This document shows, one piece after another, positions 25,708 to 34,330 of a stretch of 64,000 bases of DNA (positions are counted from its first letter, which is position 1; every line of letters begins with the position of its first letter). Where the stretch lies: contig NZ_CP102950.1 in NCBI RefSeq assembly GCF_024741795.1, positions 2,852,001-2,916,000 on the forward strand, given 5' to 3'. The notes beneath the pieces are model-generated. The model was not told where the DNA came from. It did no database searches and saw nothing but the letters and a program-made list of their open reading frames with translations. The position numbers were made by a program, and so were the translations under genes. Origin of the DNA: Arthrobacter sp. CJ23. Its GTDB lineage: Bacteria > Actinomycetota > Actinomycetes > Actinomycetales > Micrococcaceae.

Positions 25708-25780
25708 TGACCCCAGCGGGATTCGAACCCGCGTTACCGCCGTGAGAGGGCGGCGTACTAGGCCGCTATACGATGGGGCC
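25708..25780 (-). tRNA. tRNA-Glu (anticodon CTC)
   Basis: 73-base cloverleaf on the minus strand. The acceptor arm GGCCCCA pairs with TGGGGTC, with A as discriminator. The anticodon stem-loop is CCGCC-CTCTCAC-GGCGG and the T-arm is GCGGG-TTCGAAT-CCCGC. CCA is not encoded. A terminator follows at once. Confidence 0.97.
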
Positions 25781-25880
25781 TTGCACTTTTTGATTGCCGT
25801 TTCCGGCATTCAGGCTGAATGATTGTTTCACATATTCAGCCTCGCTCCAAATCGGCGAACCGATTCAAAACTTCCGAATT

Positions 25881-25900
25881 TTCCGCGGAATTCCGCGGAA
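25881..25900. repeat. Perfect 20-bp palindrome between two tRNA genes
   Basis: TTCCGCGGAATTCCGCGGAA is two head-to-tail copies of the palindrome TTCCGCGGAA and is itself its own reverse complement. It lies 8 bases downstream of the tRNA-Gln 3' end. There is no T-run in either direction. Confidence 0.85.
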
Positions 25901-25908
25901 TTTCAGAG

Positions 25909-25980
25909 CTGGGATACCAGGACTCGAACCTAGAATGACGGTACCAGAAACCGTTGTGTTGCCAATTACACCATATCCCA
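25909..25980 (-). tRNA. tRNA-Gln (anticodon CTG)
   Basis: 72-base cloverleaf on the minus strand. The acceptor TGGGATA pairs with TATCCCA, with G as discriminator. The anticodon stem-loop contains GGTTTCTGGTACC with anticodon CTG, and the T-arm holds AGGTTCGAGTCCT. CCA is not encoded. It lies about 130 bases upstream of tRNA-Glu in the same direction and may share its transcript. Confidence 0.96.
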
Positions 25981-26327
25981 AAGTGACTTTCGGACCGGAG
26001 TTCCTCGCCTCGGCTTTGCCCTGGCTTTTCCCTCCGTGCCCCTCAGCACGAGTAATTACTCTACCCGACACTTTGGGACTGCACAAATCGGCTCGCAAGC
26101 GGGCTCCCCAAGCACCCTCCGAACCAGCCCCGGGACCTTCGGCCAGGCAAAAACCCTTGCATTTCAAGGATTCATAAGTTTACTCTCGGTAAGTTACCGA
26201 TCGGTAGCCAGCCACTTTCATTCGCTTTACCGGCACAGCTGCAGCCAATTCCGGCTGTTAGCTGCGTCACATGGGGGATCAACCGCCGGCAGCGCCGCCG
26301 TCGGGAAGTCATCGAGAGGAATTACCC
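25981..26327. other. Intergenic region between tRNA-Gln and the repeat protein
   Basis: No gene is recognisable in these 347 bases. The half next to the tRNA should hold its promoter. The half next to the repeat protein contains the palindrome at 26195-26206. AT content is higher than in the surrounding genes, as usual for a divergent control region. Confidence 0.6.
26195..26206. promoter_or_regulatory. Candidate TetR-type operator
   Basis: Perfect 12-bp palindrome TACCGATCGGTA, set in CTCGGTAAGTTACCGATCGG, where a second GGTAA half-site lies just before it. Operators of this kind (GGTA/TACC arms) are typical of TetR-family repressors. It lies 122 bases before the GTG of the repeat protein. 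No TetR gene is adjacent. Confidence 0.45.
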
Positions 26328-27761
26328 GTGACACAGAACCGTGCCAGTGCCATGAGGACAAGAACCCGGGCCCAGGTCATCGCCATTGCCGTCCTGGTCC
26401 TGCTGCTGATCGCCCTGCTGGGCTTCTACACGATGGTGACAGGGAAGATCACCGCCGGTTCTGCCCAGCTCAAGGAGGGCGCCGGCCAGGCCTCGGCCGG
26501 CGCGGGGCAGCTGAAGGAAGGAGCGGCCAGGCTGGCCGGCGGGGCCGCGCAGGCGGGCAGCGGCGCCGCGAAACTCGCAGACGGTGCCGAAAAGGTACAT
26601 CTGGGGGTGCTGGGCAAACTGGCACCCGGCGCGGACAAGCTCCAGGCCGGCGCCGAAACCCTGGCGAGCGGTGCCCTGAAGATCGAGAACGACGTCAACG
26701 CCAAACTGGCACCGGGCGTCTACAAGGTAGACGACGGCGCCCAGCGGCTCGCTGCCGGCGCCGTGCAGCTCTCTGCCGCCCTGACGCCGACGGCGGCGGG
26801 CAACGCCGAGAACAACCTCGCCGACGGTGCCGGGCAGCTCAAGAGCGGCGCCGTGCAGCTGAATGCAGGCGCGAGCCGCCTGGCCGACGGGACGACCCGC
26901 CTGGCCGCAGGCACGCTGCAGCTCAAGGGCTACCCCGGCGCGGGGAACGATCCGAGCAAGGGAACAGGTACCGCGGCCCTGGCCCAGGCACTCGCCCAGT
27001 TGCAAGCAGCCGCCAATGATCCCCTCCAGGGCATGGCTCCGCTGGCCCTCCTGAAGGACAAGATCGCCCTGCTGTCGGCCGGTGCCGCCAAGCTGGACGC
27101 CGGGGCCGCGCAGCTGCAGGGCGGCGCCGCGGAACTCCAGAACGGCAGCCTCCAGCTCCGGGACGGCACCGCCCGGCTGCAGGATGGCACAGGCCGGCTC
27201 ACGGAGGGCTTCCAGACCCTGTCGCAGAAGCTGAACAGCCAGGATCCCGCCGCGCCGGGTGTGGTGCTGGGGACGCAGCTGCTCGCCGAAGGCACCGCGA
27301 AGATCCGCACGGGCATGGACGGCGTACCCGGCGATCCGGAACGCCCGGGCCTGCTGGCGGCGACCGCCCGGATGAGCGACGGTTCTGCGCGCCTGGCCGA
27401 GGGTACCTTGTCCCTCAATGCCGGCATCAAGGGGAGCCCGTCCGACCCCGCCTCCCCCGGCCTGCTGGACGGATCCAAGGCGGTGGCGGCAGGGGCGGCA
27501 CAGCTGTCCGATGGCACGGCCAAGCTCGCGTCAGGCTCCGGCGAACTGGCCGGCGGCGCGGACAAGCTCGCCGATGGCAACGCCAGGATCGCGGCCGGCA
27601 CCGAAGAGCTGCACAACGGCGCGGCGGCAGTATCGCCGTCGAGCATGGCGGAAAAGTCCGACGCCGGAACGGCAGTGGGACTCGTGGGGGTACTCGGTGC
27701 GGGATCCGTGGGCGCGTTCGTGTTCCTGCGCAAGCGGCGCTTGGCGTTGGGCGCGCCGTAA
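26328..27761 (+). CDS. Bitopic envelope protein made of GA-x-x-L repeats (YhgE/Pip-type ectodomain)
   Basis: The 477-residue protein starts at GTG 26328 behind GAGAGG. A basic N-terminus (RTRTRAQ) is followed by a transmembrane helix (VIAIAVLVLLLIALLGFY). Some 400 residues then repeat an L-x-x-G-A/S/T or G-A-x-x-L period, such as GAAKLADGAEK and GAAQLSDGTAKLASGSGEL. Two inserts share a G-x-P-x-DP-x-x-PGLL pattern. The C-terminus is a second hydrophobic helix (VGLVGVLGAGSVGAFVF) ending RKRR, like a sorting signal but with no LPxTG. The repeats match the ectodomain of YhgE/Pip proteins, but the usual C-terminal multi-helix transporter part is absent. Function is unknown. Confidence 0.7.
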   Translation: MTQNRASAMRTRTRAQVIAIAVLVLLLIALLGFYTMVTGKITAGSAQLKEGAGQASAGAGQLKEGAARLAGGAAQAGSGAAKLADGAEKVHLGVLGKLAPGADKLQAGAETLASGALKIENDVNAKLAPGVYKVDDGAQRLAAGAVQLSAALTPTAAGNAENNLADGAGQLKSGAVQLNAGASRLADGTTRLAAGTLQLKGYPGAGNDPSKGTGTAALAQALAQLQAAANDPLQGMAPLALLKDKIALLSAGAAKLDAGAAQLQGGAAELQNGSLQLRDGTARLQDGTGRLTEGFQTLSQKLNSQDPAAPGVVLGTQLLAEGTAKIRTGMDGVPGDPERPGLLAATARMSDGSARLAEGTLSLNAGIKGSPSDPASPGLLDGSKAVAAGAAQLSDGTAKLASGSGELAGGADKLADGNARIAAGTEELHNGAAAVSPSSMAEKSDAGTAVGLVGVLGAGSVGAFVFLRKRRLALGAP

Positions 27762-27794
27762 AGCGGGCCAAGCCTGGAAGCCAGGCCCCGGAAG

Positions 27795-28508
27795 CTAGGC
27801 GGCGAGCAACCGCGCCAGGGAGTCGACTTCGCGGCCTGCAAAGCCCTCGGCGGTCTCGCCGGTGCGGTTGAGCCAGACGCCCAGTAGGCCTGCCGCGGTG
27901 GCGCCGTCGGCGTCGAGCAGGCGGTTGTCACCGATGTAGAGAGTGTCACCTGGTGCGGTGCCCAGGCGGCGGACGCCCTCCAGATAGATGGCGGGATCCG
28001 GCTTGGGCACCCCCACGGTGTCGGTGCCCACCAGGACGGTGATGCGGGAGAGCCCGGCGCTGTCCAGCTTGGCCCGCTGGTAGTCGTGGACGTTGTTGCT
28101 GACGGCGCCGTAGGGGATGCCTGCGGCGTCCAGGGCATCCAGCACCGGAGCCACGTCGTCGAAGGCCCGGACGTAGCTGGGCTGCAGGCGGGAATACTCG
28201 CTGAGCCAGAGATGCGACAGTTCGCCTTCGCCCAGGTCCACTCCGAAGTGGCCCAGGGCCGCGCGCCCGCGCAGCAGCCTCTGCTCGTTGAACGTCAGTT
28301 CTCCGGCCAGGTAGCGGTCGTAGTAGTGCGTGGTTTCGTGGGTGAAGATGCGCCCGAACTTCTCCCACCCGGCCGGATCGAGGCCGGGCAGGAGATGTTC
28401 GCTGACGTCGCGCAGCGCCGTGGTCATGGAAAACTCAAGGTCCACCAGGGTGTCGTCGATGTCGAAGAGGACACCCCGGATGGGGCCGAAGGAACCGTCA
28501 ATTGCCAT
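27795..28508 (-). CDS. HAD-superfamily hydrolase
   Basis: The 237-residue phosphatase has motif I GVLFDIDDTLVDLE (nucleophile and acid Asp), motif II GAVSNN, the lysine in VPKPDPAIY and motif IV YIGDNRLLDADGA. The helical cap between motifs I and II places it in subfamily IA, with phosphoglycolate phosphatase and 2-haloacid dehalogenase. Substrate unknown. It starts 20 bases after the gltX stop on the same strand, so it is probably co-transcribed. Confidence 0.88.
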   Translation of the reverse strand: MAIDGSFGPIRGVLFDIDDTLVDLEFSMTTALRDVSEHLLPGLDPAGWEKFGRIFTHETTHYYDRYLAGELTFNEQRLLRGRAALGHFGVDLGEGELSHLWLSEYSRLQPSYVRAFDDVAPVLDALDAAGIPYGAVSNNVHDYQRAKLDSAGLSRITVLVGTDTVGVPKPDPAIYLEGVRRLGTAPGDTLYIGDNRLLDADGATAAGLLGVWLNRTGETAEGFAGREVDSLARLLAA

Positions 28509-28528
28509 GGTGGCTGCGCCTTGGGTGC

Positions 28529-30043
28529 TTAGCCGCGGAACGCGCGGAGACGGGCGAGGGACGAGTCCTTGCCCAGGATGACCATCGATTCGAACAGCGG
28601 CGGCGAGATGCGGCGTCCGGAGATGCCTGTGCGCACCGGGCCGAAGGCAAGCCGCGGCTTGATGCCGAGGTCCTCCACCAGCGCCTGCTTCAGTGCAGTC
28701 TGGATGTTCTCCGCGTTCCAGTCCTCAACGGGCTCCAGGGCCGCCAGGGCGGCGTCGAGCACTTCGCCCAGGTTCTCCGGCAGGCCCTTGCGGGCGTCGT
28801 CCGCGACGTCGATCGCGTCGTCCGCCTTGAACAGGAAGGCGAGCATCTCAGGGGCCTCGCCCAGCAGGATGATGCGCTCCTGGACCAGCGGCGCGGCCTC
28901 GATAAGGATCTCTTCCTGGCGGTCCGTGAGGATCTCGCCCACGAAACCGGCGGCGCGCAGGTACGGGACGAGCCGTTCGCGGAAGTCTCCCGGGCTGAGC
29001 AGGCGCACGTGCGTGCCGTTGATGGCCTCGGCCTTCTTGATGTCGAAGCGTGCCGGGTTGGCCAGGACATCGTGGATGTCGAAGTTGGCCACGAGTTGCT
29101 CCACGGTGAAGATGTCCTCGTCGGCGCTCAGGGACCAGCCCAGCAGGGAGAGGTAGTTGAGCAGGCCCTCGGGGATGAAGCCGCGTTCGCGGTGCAGGAA
29201 CAGGCTCGACTCGGGGTCCCGCTTGGAGAGCTTCTTGTTGCCCTGCCCCATGACGTAGGGAAGGTGGCCGAACTCCGGCATGTACTCGGCCACGCCGATG
29301 GCGTACAGGGCGCGGTAAAGGGCGATCTGGCGCGGGGTGGAGCTCAGCAGGTCCTCGCCGCGGAGCACGTGGGTGATGCCCATGAGGGCGTCGTCCACCG
29401 GATTGACCAGGGTGTAAAGGGGTGCACCGTTGGCCCGGACCACGGCGAAGTCCGGTACGGAACCGGCCTTGAAGGTGATCTCGCCGCGGACCAGGTCGTT
29501 GAACGTGAGGTCCTCGTCCGGCATGCGCAGGCGGAGCACGGCCTCACGGCCCTCGGCCTTGTACTGGGCGAGCTGCTCCTCCGTGATGTGGCGGTCGAAG
29601 CCGTCGTAGCCCAGCTTGGGGTCGCGGCCAGCGGCCCTGTGGCGGGCTTCGATTTCATCCGGCGTGGAGTAGGACTCGTAGACGTGTCCGCCGGCCTTGA
29701 GCTTGGCGATGACGTCCTGGTAGATGTCACTGCGCTGGGACTGGCGGTAGGGCTCGTGCGGGCCACCCACCTCGACGCCCTCGTCCCAGTTGATGCCGAG
29801 CCACTTCAGCGCGTCCAGCAGCTGGTGGTAGCTTTCCTCGCTGTCGCGGGCGGAGTCGGTGTCCTCGATGCGGAAGATCATCTTGCCGCCGGTGTGCCGT
29901 GCATACGCCCAGTTGAAGAGGGCGGTGCGGATCAGGCCCACGTGGGGCGTGCCGGTGGGTGACGGGCAGAACCGGACGCGGACGGGGGTCTCGGCGTTGA
30001 CGGCGGGGATGTCGGCAGAGTTCGACGCGGAAGCAGTAGTCAT
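28529..30043 (-). CDS. gltX: Glutamyl-tRNA synthetase
   Basis: Class I aminoacyl-tRNA synthetase of 504 residues. The HIGH-type motif is [19 protein letters not shown], and the KMSKS-type motif is [27 protein letters not shown] binds glutamate, and the C-terminal anticodon-binding helices follow. The start is set at ATG 30043 (MTTASASN); further upstream codons run into the hairpin at 30104. Many actinobacteria use a non-discriminating GluRS with GatCAB; whether this one does cannot be read here. Confidence 0.97.
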   Translation of the reverse strand: MTTASASNSADIPAVNAETPVRVRFCPSPTGTPHVGLIRTALFNWAYARHTGGKMIFRIEDTDSARDSEESYHQLLDALKWLGINWDEGVEVGGPHEPYRQSQRSDIYQDVIAKLKAGGHVYESYSTPDEIEARHRAAGRDPKLGYDGFDRHITEEQLAQYKAEGREAVLRLRMPDEDLTFNDLVRGEITFKAGSVPDFAVVRANGAPLYTLVNPVDDALMGITHVLRGEDLLSSTPRQIALYRALYAIGVAEYMPEFGHLPYVMGQGNKKLSKRDPESSLFLHRERGFIPEGLLNYLSLLGWSLSADEDIFTVEQLVANFDIHDVLANPARFDIKKAEAINGTHVRLLSPGDFRERLVPYLRAAGFVGEILTDRQEEILIEAAPLVQERIILLGEAPEMLAFLFKADDAIDVADDARKGLPENLGEVLDAALAALEPVEDWNAENIQTALKQALVEDLGIKPRLAFGPVRTGISGRRISPPLFESMVILGKDSSLARLRAFRG

Positions 30044-30103
30044 AGTGGTTCCAACTTTACCGCCTGCGGGGTGTTGGGTTTCGCGGGGGTTCGTCCCGGC
30101 AAT

Positions 30104-30141
30104 GCCCGACGGCGGCACCCGGGTGGGTGCCGCCGTCGGGC
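30104..30141. terminator. GC-rich hairpin between the FAH-family gene and gltX
   Basis: Perfect 17-bp stem GCCCGACGGCGGCACCC with its complement around the loop GGGT. It lies after the FAH-family stop and before the gltX start, so it should end transcription from the former. There is no U-run. It shares the GCCCGACGGC stem with 13543 and 36883. Confidence 0.75.
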
Positions 30142-30177
30142 GCTTGTCAGTGGCTGGGGTTCAGCGGCGGCGGCCGC

Positions 30178-30954
30178 CTAGCGGCGGACCACCGGGTTGG
30201 AGAGGCGCCCGATGCCTTCGATCTCGATCTCGTAGCGGTCGCCGGCCGAGACGAGACCGACGCCGGCCGGGGTGCCGGTCATGATGACGTCGCCCGGGAG
30301 CAGGGTGAAGGCCTGAGAGACGATGGAGACGATCTCGCGGACGCCGCGGATCATCTGCTTGGTGTTGCCGTCCTGGCGCAGTTCGCCGTTGAGCCAGCCC
30401 TTGATGGCCAGGTCCTCGGTGTCCAGCTCGGTTTCGATCCACGGGCCCAGCGGGGCCGAGGTGTCGAAGCCCTTGGCACGGGCCCACTGCAGGTCGGTCT
30501 TCTGGACATCGCGGGCGGTGAGGTCGTTGCCGCAGGTGTAGCCGAAGATGACATCGTCCACGCGCTCTTCCGGCACGTCCTTGCAGATGCGGCCGATCAC
30601 GACGCACAGCTCGGCCTCATAGGAGACCTCTTCGGAGAATTCCGGCAGCACGATGGGATCGTTGGGGCCGATCACGGAGGTGTTCGGCTTCAGGAACAGC
30701 AGCGGCTGCTGCGGGACCTCGTTGCCCAGCTCGGCGGCGTGCTCGGCGAAGTTGCGGCCCACGCCGATCACCTTGCTGCGGGGAATGATCGGCGCGAGGA
30801 GCCGGACGTCCTCGAGCTTGTGCTTGACGTGGGTACGTTCCACGCCGTTGAAGAAGGGGTCGCCGTTGATGACAGTGATTTCCTCACTGCCGGGCTGGCC
30901 TTCAACAACGCCGTAAAGGGGGTCAGAATCAACTACAAACCGGGCGATACGCAT
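30178..30954 (-). CDS. Fumarylacetoacetate hydrolase (FAH) family protein
   Basis: The 258-residue protein has the FAH C-terminal-domain pattern. KVIGVGRNFAEHAAELGN is near residue 65, SYEAELCVVIGR contains the metal-binding glutamates, and GYTCGNDLTARDVQK with GDVIMTGTPAGVG follow. Related enzymes include oxaloacetate decarboxylases, acylpyruvases and 2-hydroxyhepta-diene-dioate isomerases, so the substrate is open. It lies upstream of gltX but a strong hairpin separates them. It follows the metallo-hydrolase gene by 56 bases. Confidence 0.88.
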   Translation of the reverse strand: MRIARFVVDSDPLYGVVEGQPGSEEITVINGDPFFNGVERTHVKHKLEDVRLLAPIIPRSKVIGVGRNFAEHAAELGNEVPQQPLLFLKPNTSVIGPNDPIVLPEFSEEVSYEAELCVVIGRICKDVPEERVDDVIFGYTCGNDLTARDVQKTDLQWARAKGFDTSAPLGPWIETELDTEDLAIKGWLNGELRQDGNTKQMIRGVREIVSIVSQAFTLLPGDVIMTGTPAGVGLVSAGDRYEIEIEGIGRLSNPVVRR

Positions 30955-31010
30955 GGGTTCAAGCCTACCGCCCGACCCGCTGTCGTCCGCACTGGGCCGT
31001 CACGTGCTGT

Positions 31011-31808
31011 TCAGGACCGCAGGTAGTCCAGCTGCGCCGCCACGGACGTCTCGGCCGCCCAGCGGACATTGGGCGCAACGTCGGGATAGACGGCGTCGGT
31101 GACGGCCGGAATCCCGGCGTCCTGGCCCAGCTCCGCCAAGGCCGCGCGGATCTGCTGCAGGCGCTCCTGTCGGTGGGCGCGGTACTCGCGGCACTTCTCG
31201 TCAAGGGCCGGCAGCACCGGGCCGTGGGCCGGCAGCAGTGTGGCGGCGCCCAGGGCTTCGAGGCGGTCCAGGCTACCCAGGTAGTCGCCGAGGCGCCCGT
31301 CCGGGTAATCCAGCACCGTGGTGCCGCGGCCCAGGATGGTGTCCCCCGTCAGCACGGATCCGGCCGGGCCGTCGCCGGGCAGGTGGAAGCACAGCGAGTC
31401 CGAGGTGTGGCCGGGCGTGGCGAGCACGCGGATCTCCACGCCGCCGGCCAGGAGCATCTCGCCGTCCCGCAGCGGTCCGCCGCCATGGCAGTGTTCCGGG
31501 GCCGCGGCCCGGACGGGGGCGCCGGTGAGTTCGTGGAAGCGGGCCGAGGCCTCGGTGTGGTCGGCGTGCCGGTGCGTTATCAGGACGAGGTCCACGGTGC
31601 CAGCGGCCGCCAGCGCTGCCAGGTGTCCCTCATCCAGGGGCCCGGGATCCACCACCGCGACGTGCCCGGACCCCGGGACGCCAATCACGTAGGAGTTGGT
31701 GCCGTCCAGGCTCATCGGGCCGGGGTTTGGTGCCAGCCGGAAGCGCGTCAGCGGGCTGCTCTGCTGGAAATCCGAGTGCTGGGAAGAGGCGTCATTGACC
31801 GGGTTCAC
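31011..31808 (-). CDS. Metallo-beta-lactamase-fold hydrolase (glyoxalase II-like)
   Basis: The 265-residue protein has the metal-binding THRHADHTEAS (HxHxDH) motif. Further ligands lie in TPGHTSDS, TGDTILGRG and LLPAHGP. It resembles LACTB2/RNase-like and hydroxyacylglutathione hydrolase-like proteins; the substrate is not known. The start is set at GTG 31808 (VNPVNDASS), because the sequence before it is not conserved-looking. It probably shares a transcript with the FAH-family gene. Confidence 0.87.
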   Translation of the reverse strand: MNPVNDASSQHSDFQQSSPLTRFRLAPNPGPMSLDGTNSYVIGVPGSGHVAVVDPGPLDEGHLAALAAAGTVDLVLITHRHADHTEASARFHELTGAPVRAAAPEHCHGGGPLRDGEMLLAGGVEIRVLATPGHTSDSLCFHLPGDGPAGSVLTGDTILGRGTTVLDYPDGRLGDYLGSLDRLEALGAATLLPAHGPVLPALDEKCREYRAHRQERLQQIRAALAELGQDAGIPAVTDAVYPDVAPNVRWAAETSVAAQLDYLRS

Positions 31809-32031
31809 GCTTCCATCATGCCAAGCACTGCCTAACCCGGCGACTCTCAACGCAGTTACCGGGCGATCCATGCACACGTCGCACCACTCGAAAACCACTT
31901 GATCCAATCTTTAAGCAATCTTGAGCCAAACCTTGCGGGGTCCTTGCGGCTTCCTAAAACTCACCGAGGAAAGTAGAGCCATCGGACAGCAAAACCCCGG
32001 GTCTGCCGGGCTTCACGAAACGGATGTCATC

Positions 32032-32652
32032 ATGGGTCTCAACCTGAAAACCACCACCGGTAAAGTCATTGCCTCCCTGGCCCTGGTCGGCACGGCTGCC
32101 GGCGTGGCCGGACTGGGAACGTACGGTGCCTTCACCTCCAGCACTTCCGCCAGCAACGTCGTCGCTTCCGGCACTGTGAGCATCGCCCTCGGCGCATCCG
32201 GCACCGCGAACCGCCTCAGCGTCGCAGCCTCCGGCCTGGTCCCCGGTGACACCGTGCAGCGTGCGGTCACCCTGAGCAACACCGCTGGAAACCAGGACCT
32301 GTCCTCGATCACCCTGACCACCTCGGCACTCCCCACCTCCAAGCTGGACACCGACGCCACCATGGGCCTCCAGTTGACCATCGACAACTGCTCCGTCCCG
32401 TGGACCGAGGCCGGCACCTCCCCTGCCTACACCTACACCTGCTCGGGCACCACCACCTCGGTGCTGGCTTCACGCCCCGTCATCGGATCGAACCTCTCCC
32501 TGAGCAACGTCACCTCGGTTGCCGCCGGCCAGACCGACAACCTGCGGGTCACCATGACGCTCCCGTCAACAGCTGACAACACCCTCCAGGGGCAGAGCAG
32601 CACGGTTGGCTTCAACTTCACCGGTACCCAGCGCACCGCCACCAACAAATAA
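32032..32652 (+). CDS. TasA-like secreted protein with SipW-dependent signal peptide
   Basis: The 206-residue secreted protein has a basic start (LKTTTGK), a hydrophobic stretch (VIASLALVGTAAGVAGLG) and a TYGAFTSSTSAS junction, the pattern of SipW-processed TasA/CalY proteins. The mature part is a beta-sandwich-type sequence rich in T, S and A, with one CSV...CSG cysteine pair and no further membrane segment. TasA relatives form extracellular fibres in Bacillus biofilms. The next gene is a SipW-type signal peptidase, which supports the processing assignment. The ribosome site is weak. The fibre role is inferred. Confidence 0.75.
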   Translation: MGLNLKTTTGKVIASLALVGTAAGVAGLGTYGAFTSSTSASNVVASGTVSIALGASGTANRLSVAASGLVPGDTVQRAVTLSNTAGNQDLSSITLTTSALPTSKLDTDATMGLQLTIDNCSVPWTEAGTSPAYTYTCSGTTTSVLASRPVIGSNLSLSNVTSVAAGQTDNLRVTMTLPSTADNTLQGQSSTVGFNFTGTQRTATNK

Positions 32653-32738
32653 GCCTGACGAACAATAGGACCGCCTCGCCGCCGTCGCTCCCTGGGAAGC
32701 GGCGGCGGCGGGCCACCTTCCGGAACGGAGACCGAGCC

Positions 32739-33746
32739 ATGACCGCATCCCCACTCCGCACCACGCGGCGGGTCGACCGGACCGCAACCACTGCGGCGGC
32801 TCCGGGCGCGGACACAAAGCGCGGCATTGGCCCGCGGGTGGTCCAGGCCTTCGTACGGCTGATCACCACCGCTGTGATGGTTGTGGCTGTTGCGGCGTTC
32901 CTGTTCCTCGCAATCGGACCCCGCGTCCTCGGCTACCAGACCAGCACGATGTTGACCGGCTCGATGTCGCCGCTGATCAATCCGGGCGACGTCGTCGTGA
33001 CCGTTCCCGTCCCGGTCCAGGACCTCAAGGTCGGGGACATCATCACTTACCACATTCCGGTGGACGACCAACGTGTCGAGACACACCGGATCATTGATCT
33101 CGCCGTCAACAACCAGGGCACCGCAACCGTTCGCACCAAGGGCGACGCCAACAACGGCGCCGACCCATGGACCGCAACCTTGGCGGCGGGCCACGTTGAC
33201 CGTGAGGCCTTCGCCGTTCCCTACCTCGGCAATGCGATCCGGGCCTTCCGGGATCCCCTGGTCCTGAACACCCTGATGTACGGTGCTCCCGCGGTCCTGG
33301 TGGTCATGCTCCTCGTGTCCATCTGGCGGAAGAAGCCAGAAGAAGACGACGACGCCGCTGCGGACGCCGACCTGGCGGAACGCCCCCTGCCAGCCCTCGA
33401 CCGCCGCCCCCTCAGGCGATTGGCAAGGGAAATGAACAGCAAGGACGCCGCCAGGAACTTCGCTGCCTCTTACACCAGGCTGCTGCCGCAGCGGGTGGAC
33501 CGGATCAGCCACGCTCTGAGCGCCGGGAACAGTAACCTGGCCATGGACGCGGTGCTCAGCCTGAAGACCAGTTCCTCGATGGTCGGGGCACTCCGGATGG
33601 AGCAGCACTGCGCCCGCCTGGAACGTGCCTTGGTCATGGTCGATCACACCGCTGCAGCCGAAGCCGCGCAAGACGTACGCCGGCACCGTCCGCAGCTGGA
33701 AAAGGCACTCGGCGGCCAAACAGCCCGCCGCGTCGAAAGCCGCTGA
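32739..33746 (+). CDS. SipW-type signal peptidase I fused to a C-terminal HPt-like domain
   Basis: 335 residues in two parts. Residues 30-200 are a type I signal peptidase of the ER/SipW class: transmembrane helix at 41-60, catalytic Ser75 in TGSMSPLI, His116 in VETHRII in place of lysine, the Asp136 motif TKGDANNG, and a second helix at 178-195. After an acidic linker (EEDDDAAADAD), residues 232-325 look like a four-helix HPt phosphotransfer domain (LLPQRVDRISHAL, LSLKTSSSMVGALRM, CARLERAL). The phosphoacceptor histidine position appears to be Leu273. SipW proteins normally end after the second helix, so this fusion is unusual. The start ATG has CGGAACGGAG upstream. Confidence 0.78.
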   Translation: MTASPLRTTRRVDRTATTAAAPGADTKRGIGPRVVQAFVRLITTAVMVVAVAAFLFLAIGPRVLGYQTSTMLTGSMSPLINPGDVVVTVPVPVQDLKVGDIITYHIPVDDQRVETHRIIDLAVNNQGTATVRTKGDANNGADPWTATLAAGHVDREAFAVPYLGNAIRAFRDPLVLNTLMYGAPAVLVVMLLVSIWRKKPEEDDDAAADADLAERPLPALDRRPLRRLAREMNSKDAARNFAASYTRLLPQRVDRISHALSAGNSNLAMDAVLSLKTSSSMVGALRMEQHCARLERALVMVDHTAAAEAAQDVRRHRPQLEKALGGQTARRVESR

Positions 33747-33748
33747 CC

Positions 33749-34183
33749 TTGCGTAGAAGCCAAAGCACCGCCGATGCCGCCAAGACTCCCGCCATGGGGC
33801 ACGTCGTCGCGGCCCTGGCTGCTGCGGCGGTGCTGATCTTTGCCCCCGGCATCGCCCAGGCTGCGTTCACCAGGACGGCTACCGGCTCAACCAGCGTAGG
33901 GAGCATGACGCTGCCTGCCCCGACCGGCGCAAGTGTTGCGGCCACCTGCATAGCACGCAGCCTCAGCATCATTGTGGTTAGCTACGGAACAGTCCCCCGC
34001 GCGACATCCTACGAGTTCACGGCGACGAACCCCGGCGGTTCCACCTTCTCAGCGCCCGATGGAATATACGTCAAATCCCCAGCAGCCAAGGGCACCTGGA
34101 CGTACCAGATACGCGGGTTGTATACGGCATCTCCCGGCAACGTGTGGACGGGCCAACCGTTTACGGGAACAGTCGTCTGCTGA
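33749..34183 (+). CDS. Small secreted protein with fibronectin type III-like domain
   Basis: The 144-residue product starts at TTG 33749, two bases after the SipW stop, so it is translationally coupled. It has a signal peptide (VVAALAAAAVLIFAPGIAQA) followed by AAFTRTATGSTSVGSMTLPAP, similar to the mature start of the TasA-like protein. A single beta-sandwich follows (ATCIARSLSIIVVSY to VYVKSPAAKGTWTYQIRG) with two cysteines. Proteins like this often accompany actinobacterial SipW genes. It is probably a second substrate of the peptidase. Function is unknown. Confidence 0.68.
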   Translation: MRRSQSTADAAKTPAMGHVVAALAAAAVLIFAPGIAQAAFTRTATGSTSVGSMTLPAPTGASVAATCIARSLSIIVVSYGTVPRATSYEFTATNPGGSTFSAPDGIYVKSPAAKGTWTYQIRGLYTASPGNVWTGQPFTGTVVC

Positions 34184-34330
34184 CGGAACGGCCGCTCTGA
34201 GCCAAATCGGTGGTCGCTGAACCCCAATACCGGGGCGGAAGGGGCCGTTGTTCCGCGTCCGGGGGCAGGGCTCAAGTAGGGTTCTCCATGGAGGGCCTTA
34301 CTCAGGGCCGAACCGGACGGCAGGAGTGCA

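Noticed and set aside
25708..25980. tRNA-Gln/tRNA-Glu region as an integration site of a mobile element
   Set aside because: No integrase, no duplicated tRNA 3' end and no accessory genes typical of an island are nearby.
28502..29962. Plus-strand open frame opposite gltX
   Set aside because: It mirrors the well-supported glutamyl-tRNA synthetase and carries no motif.
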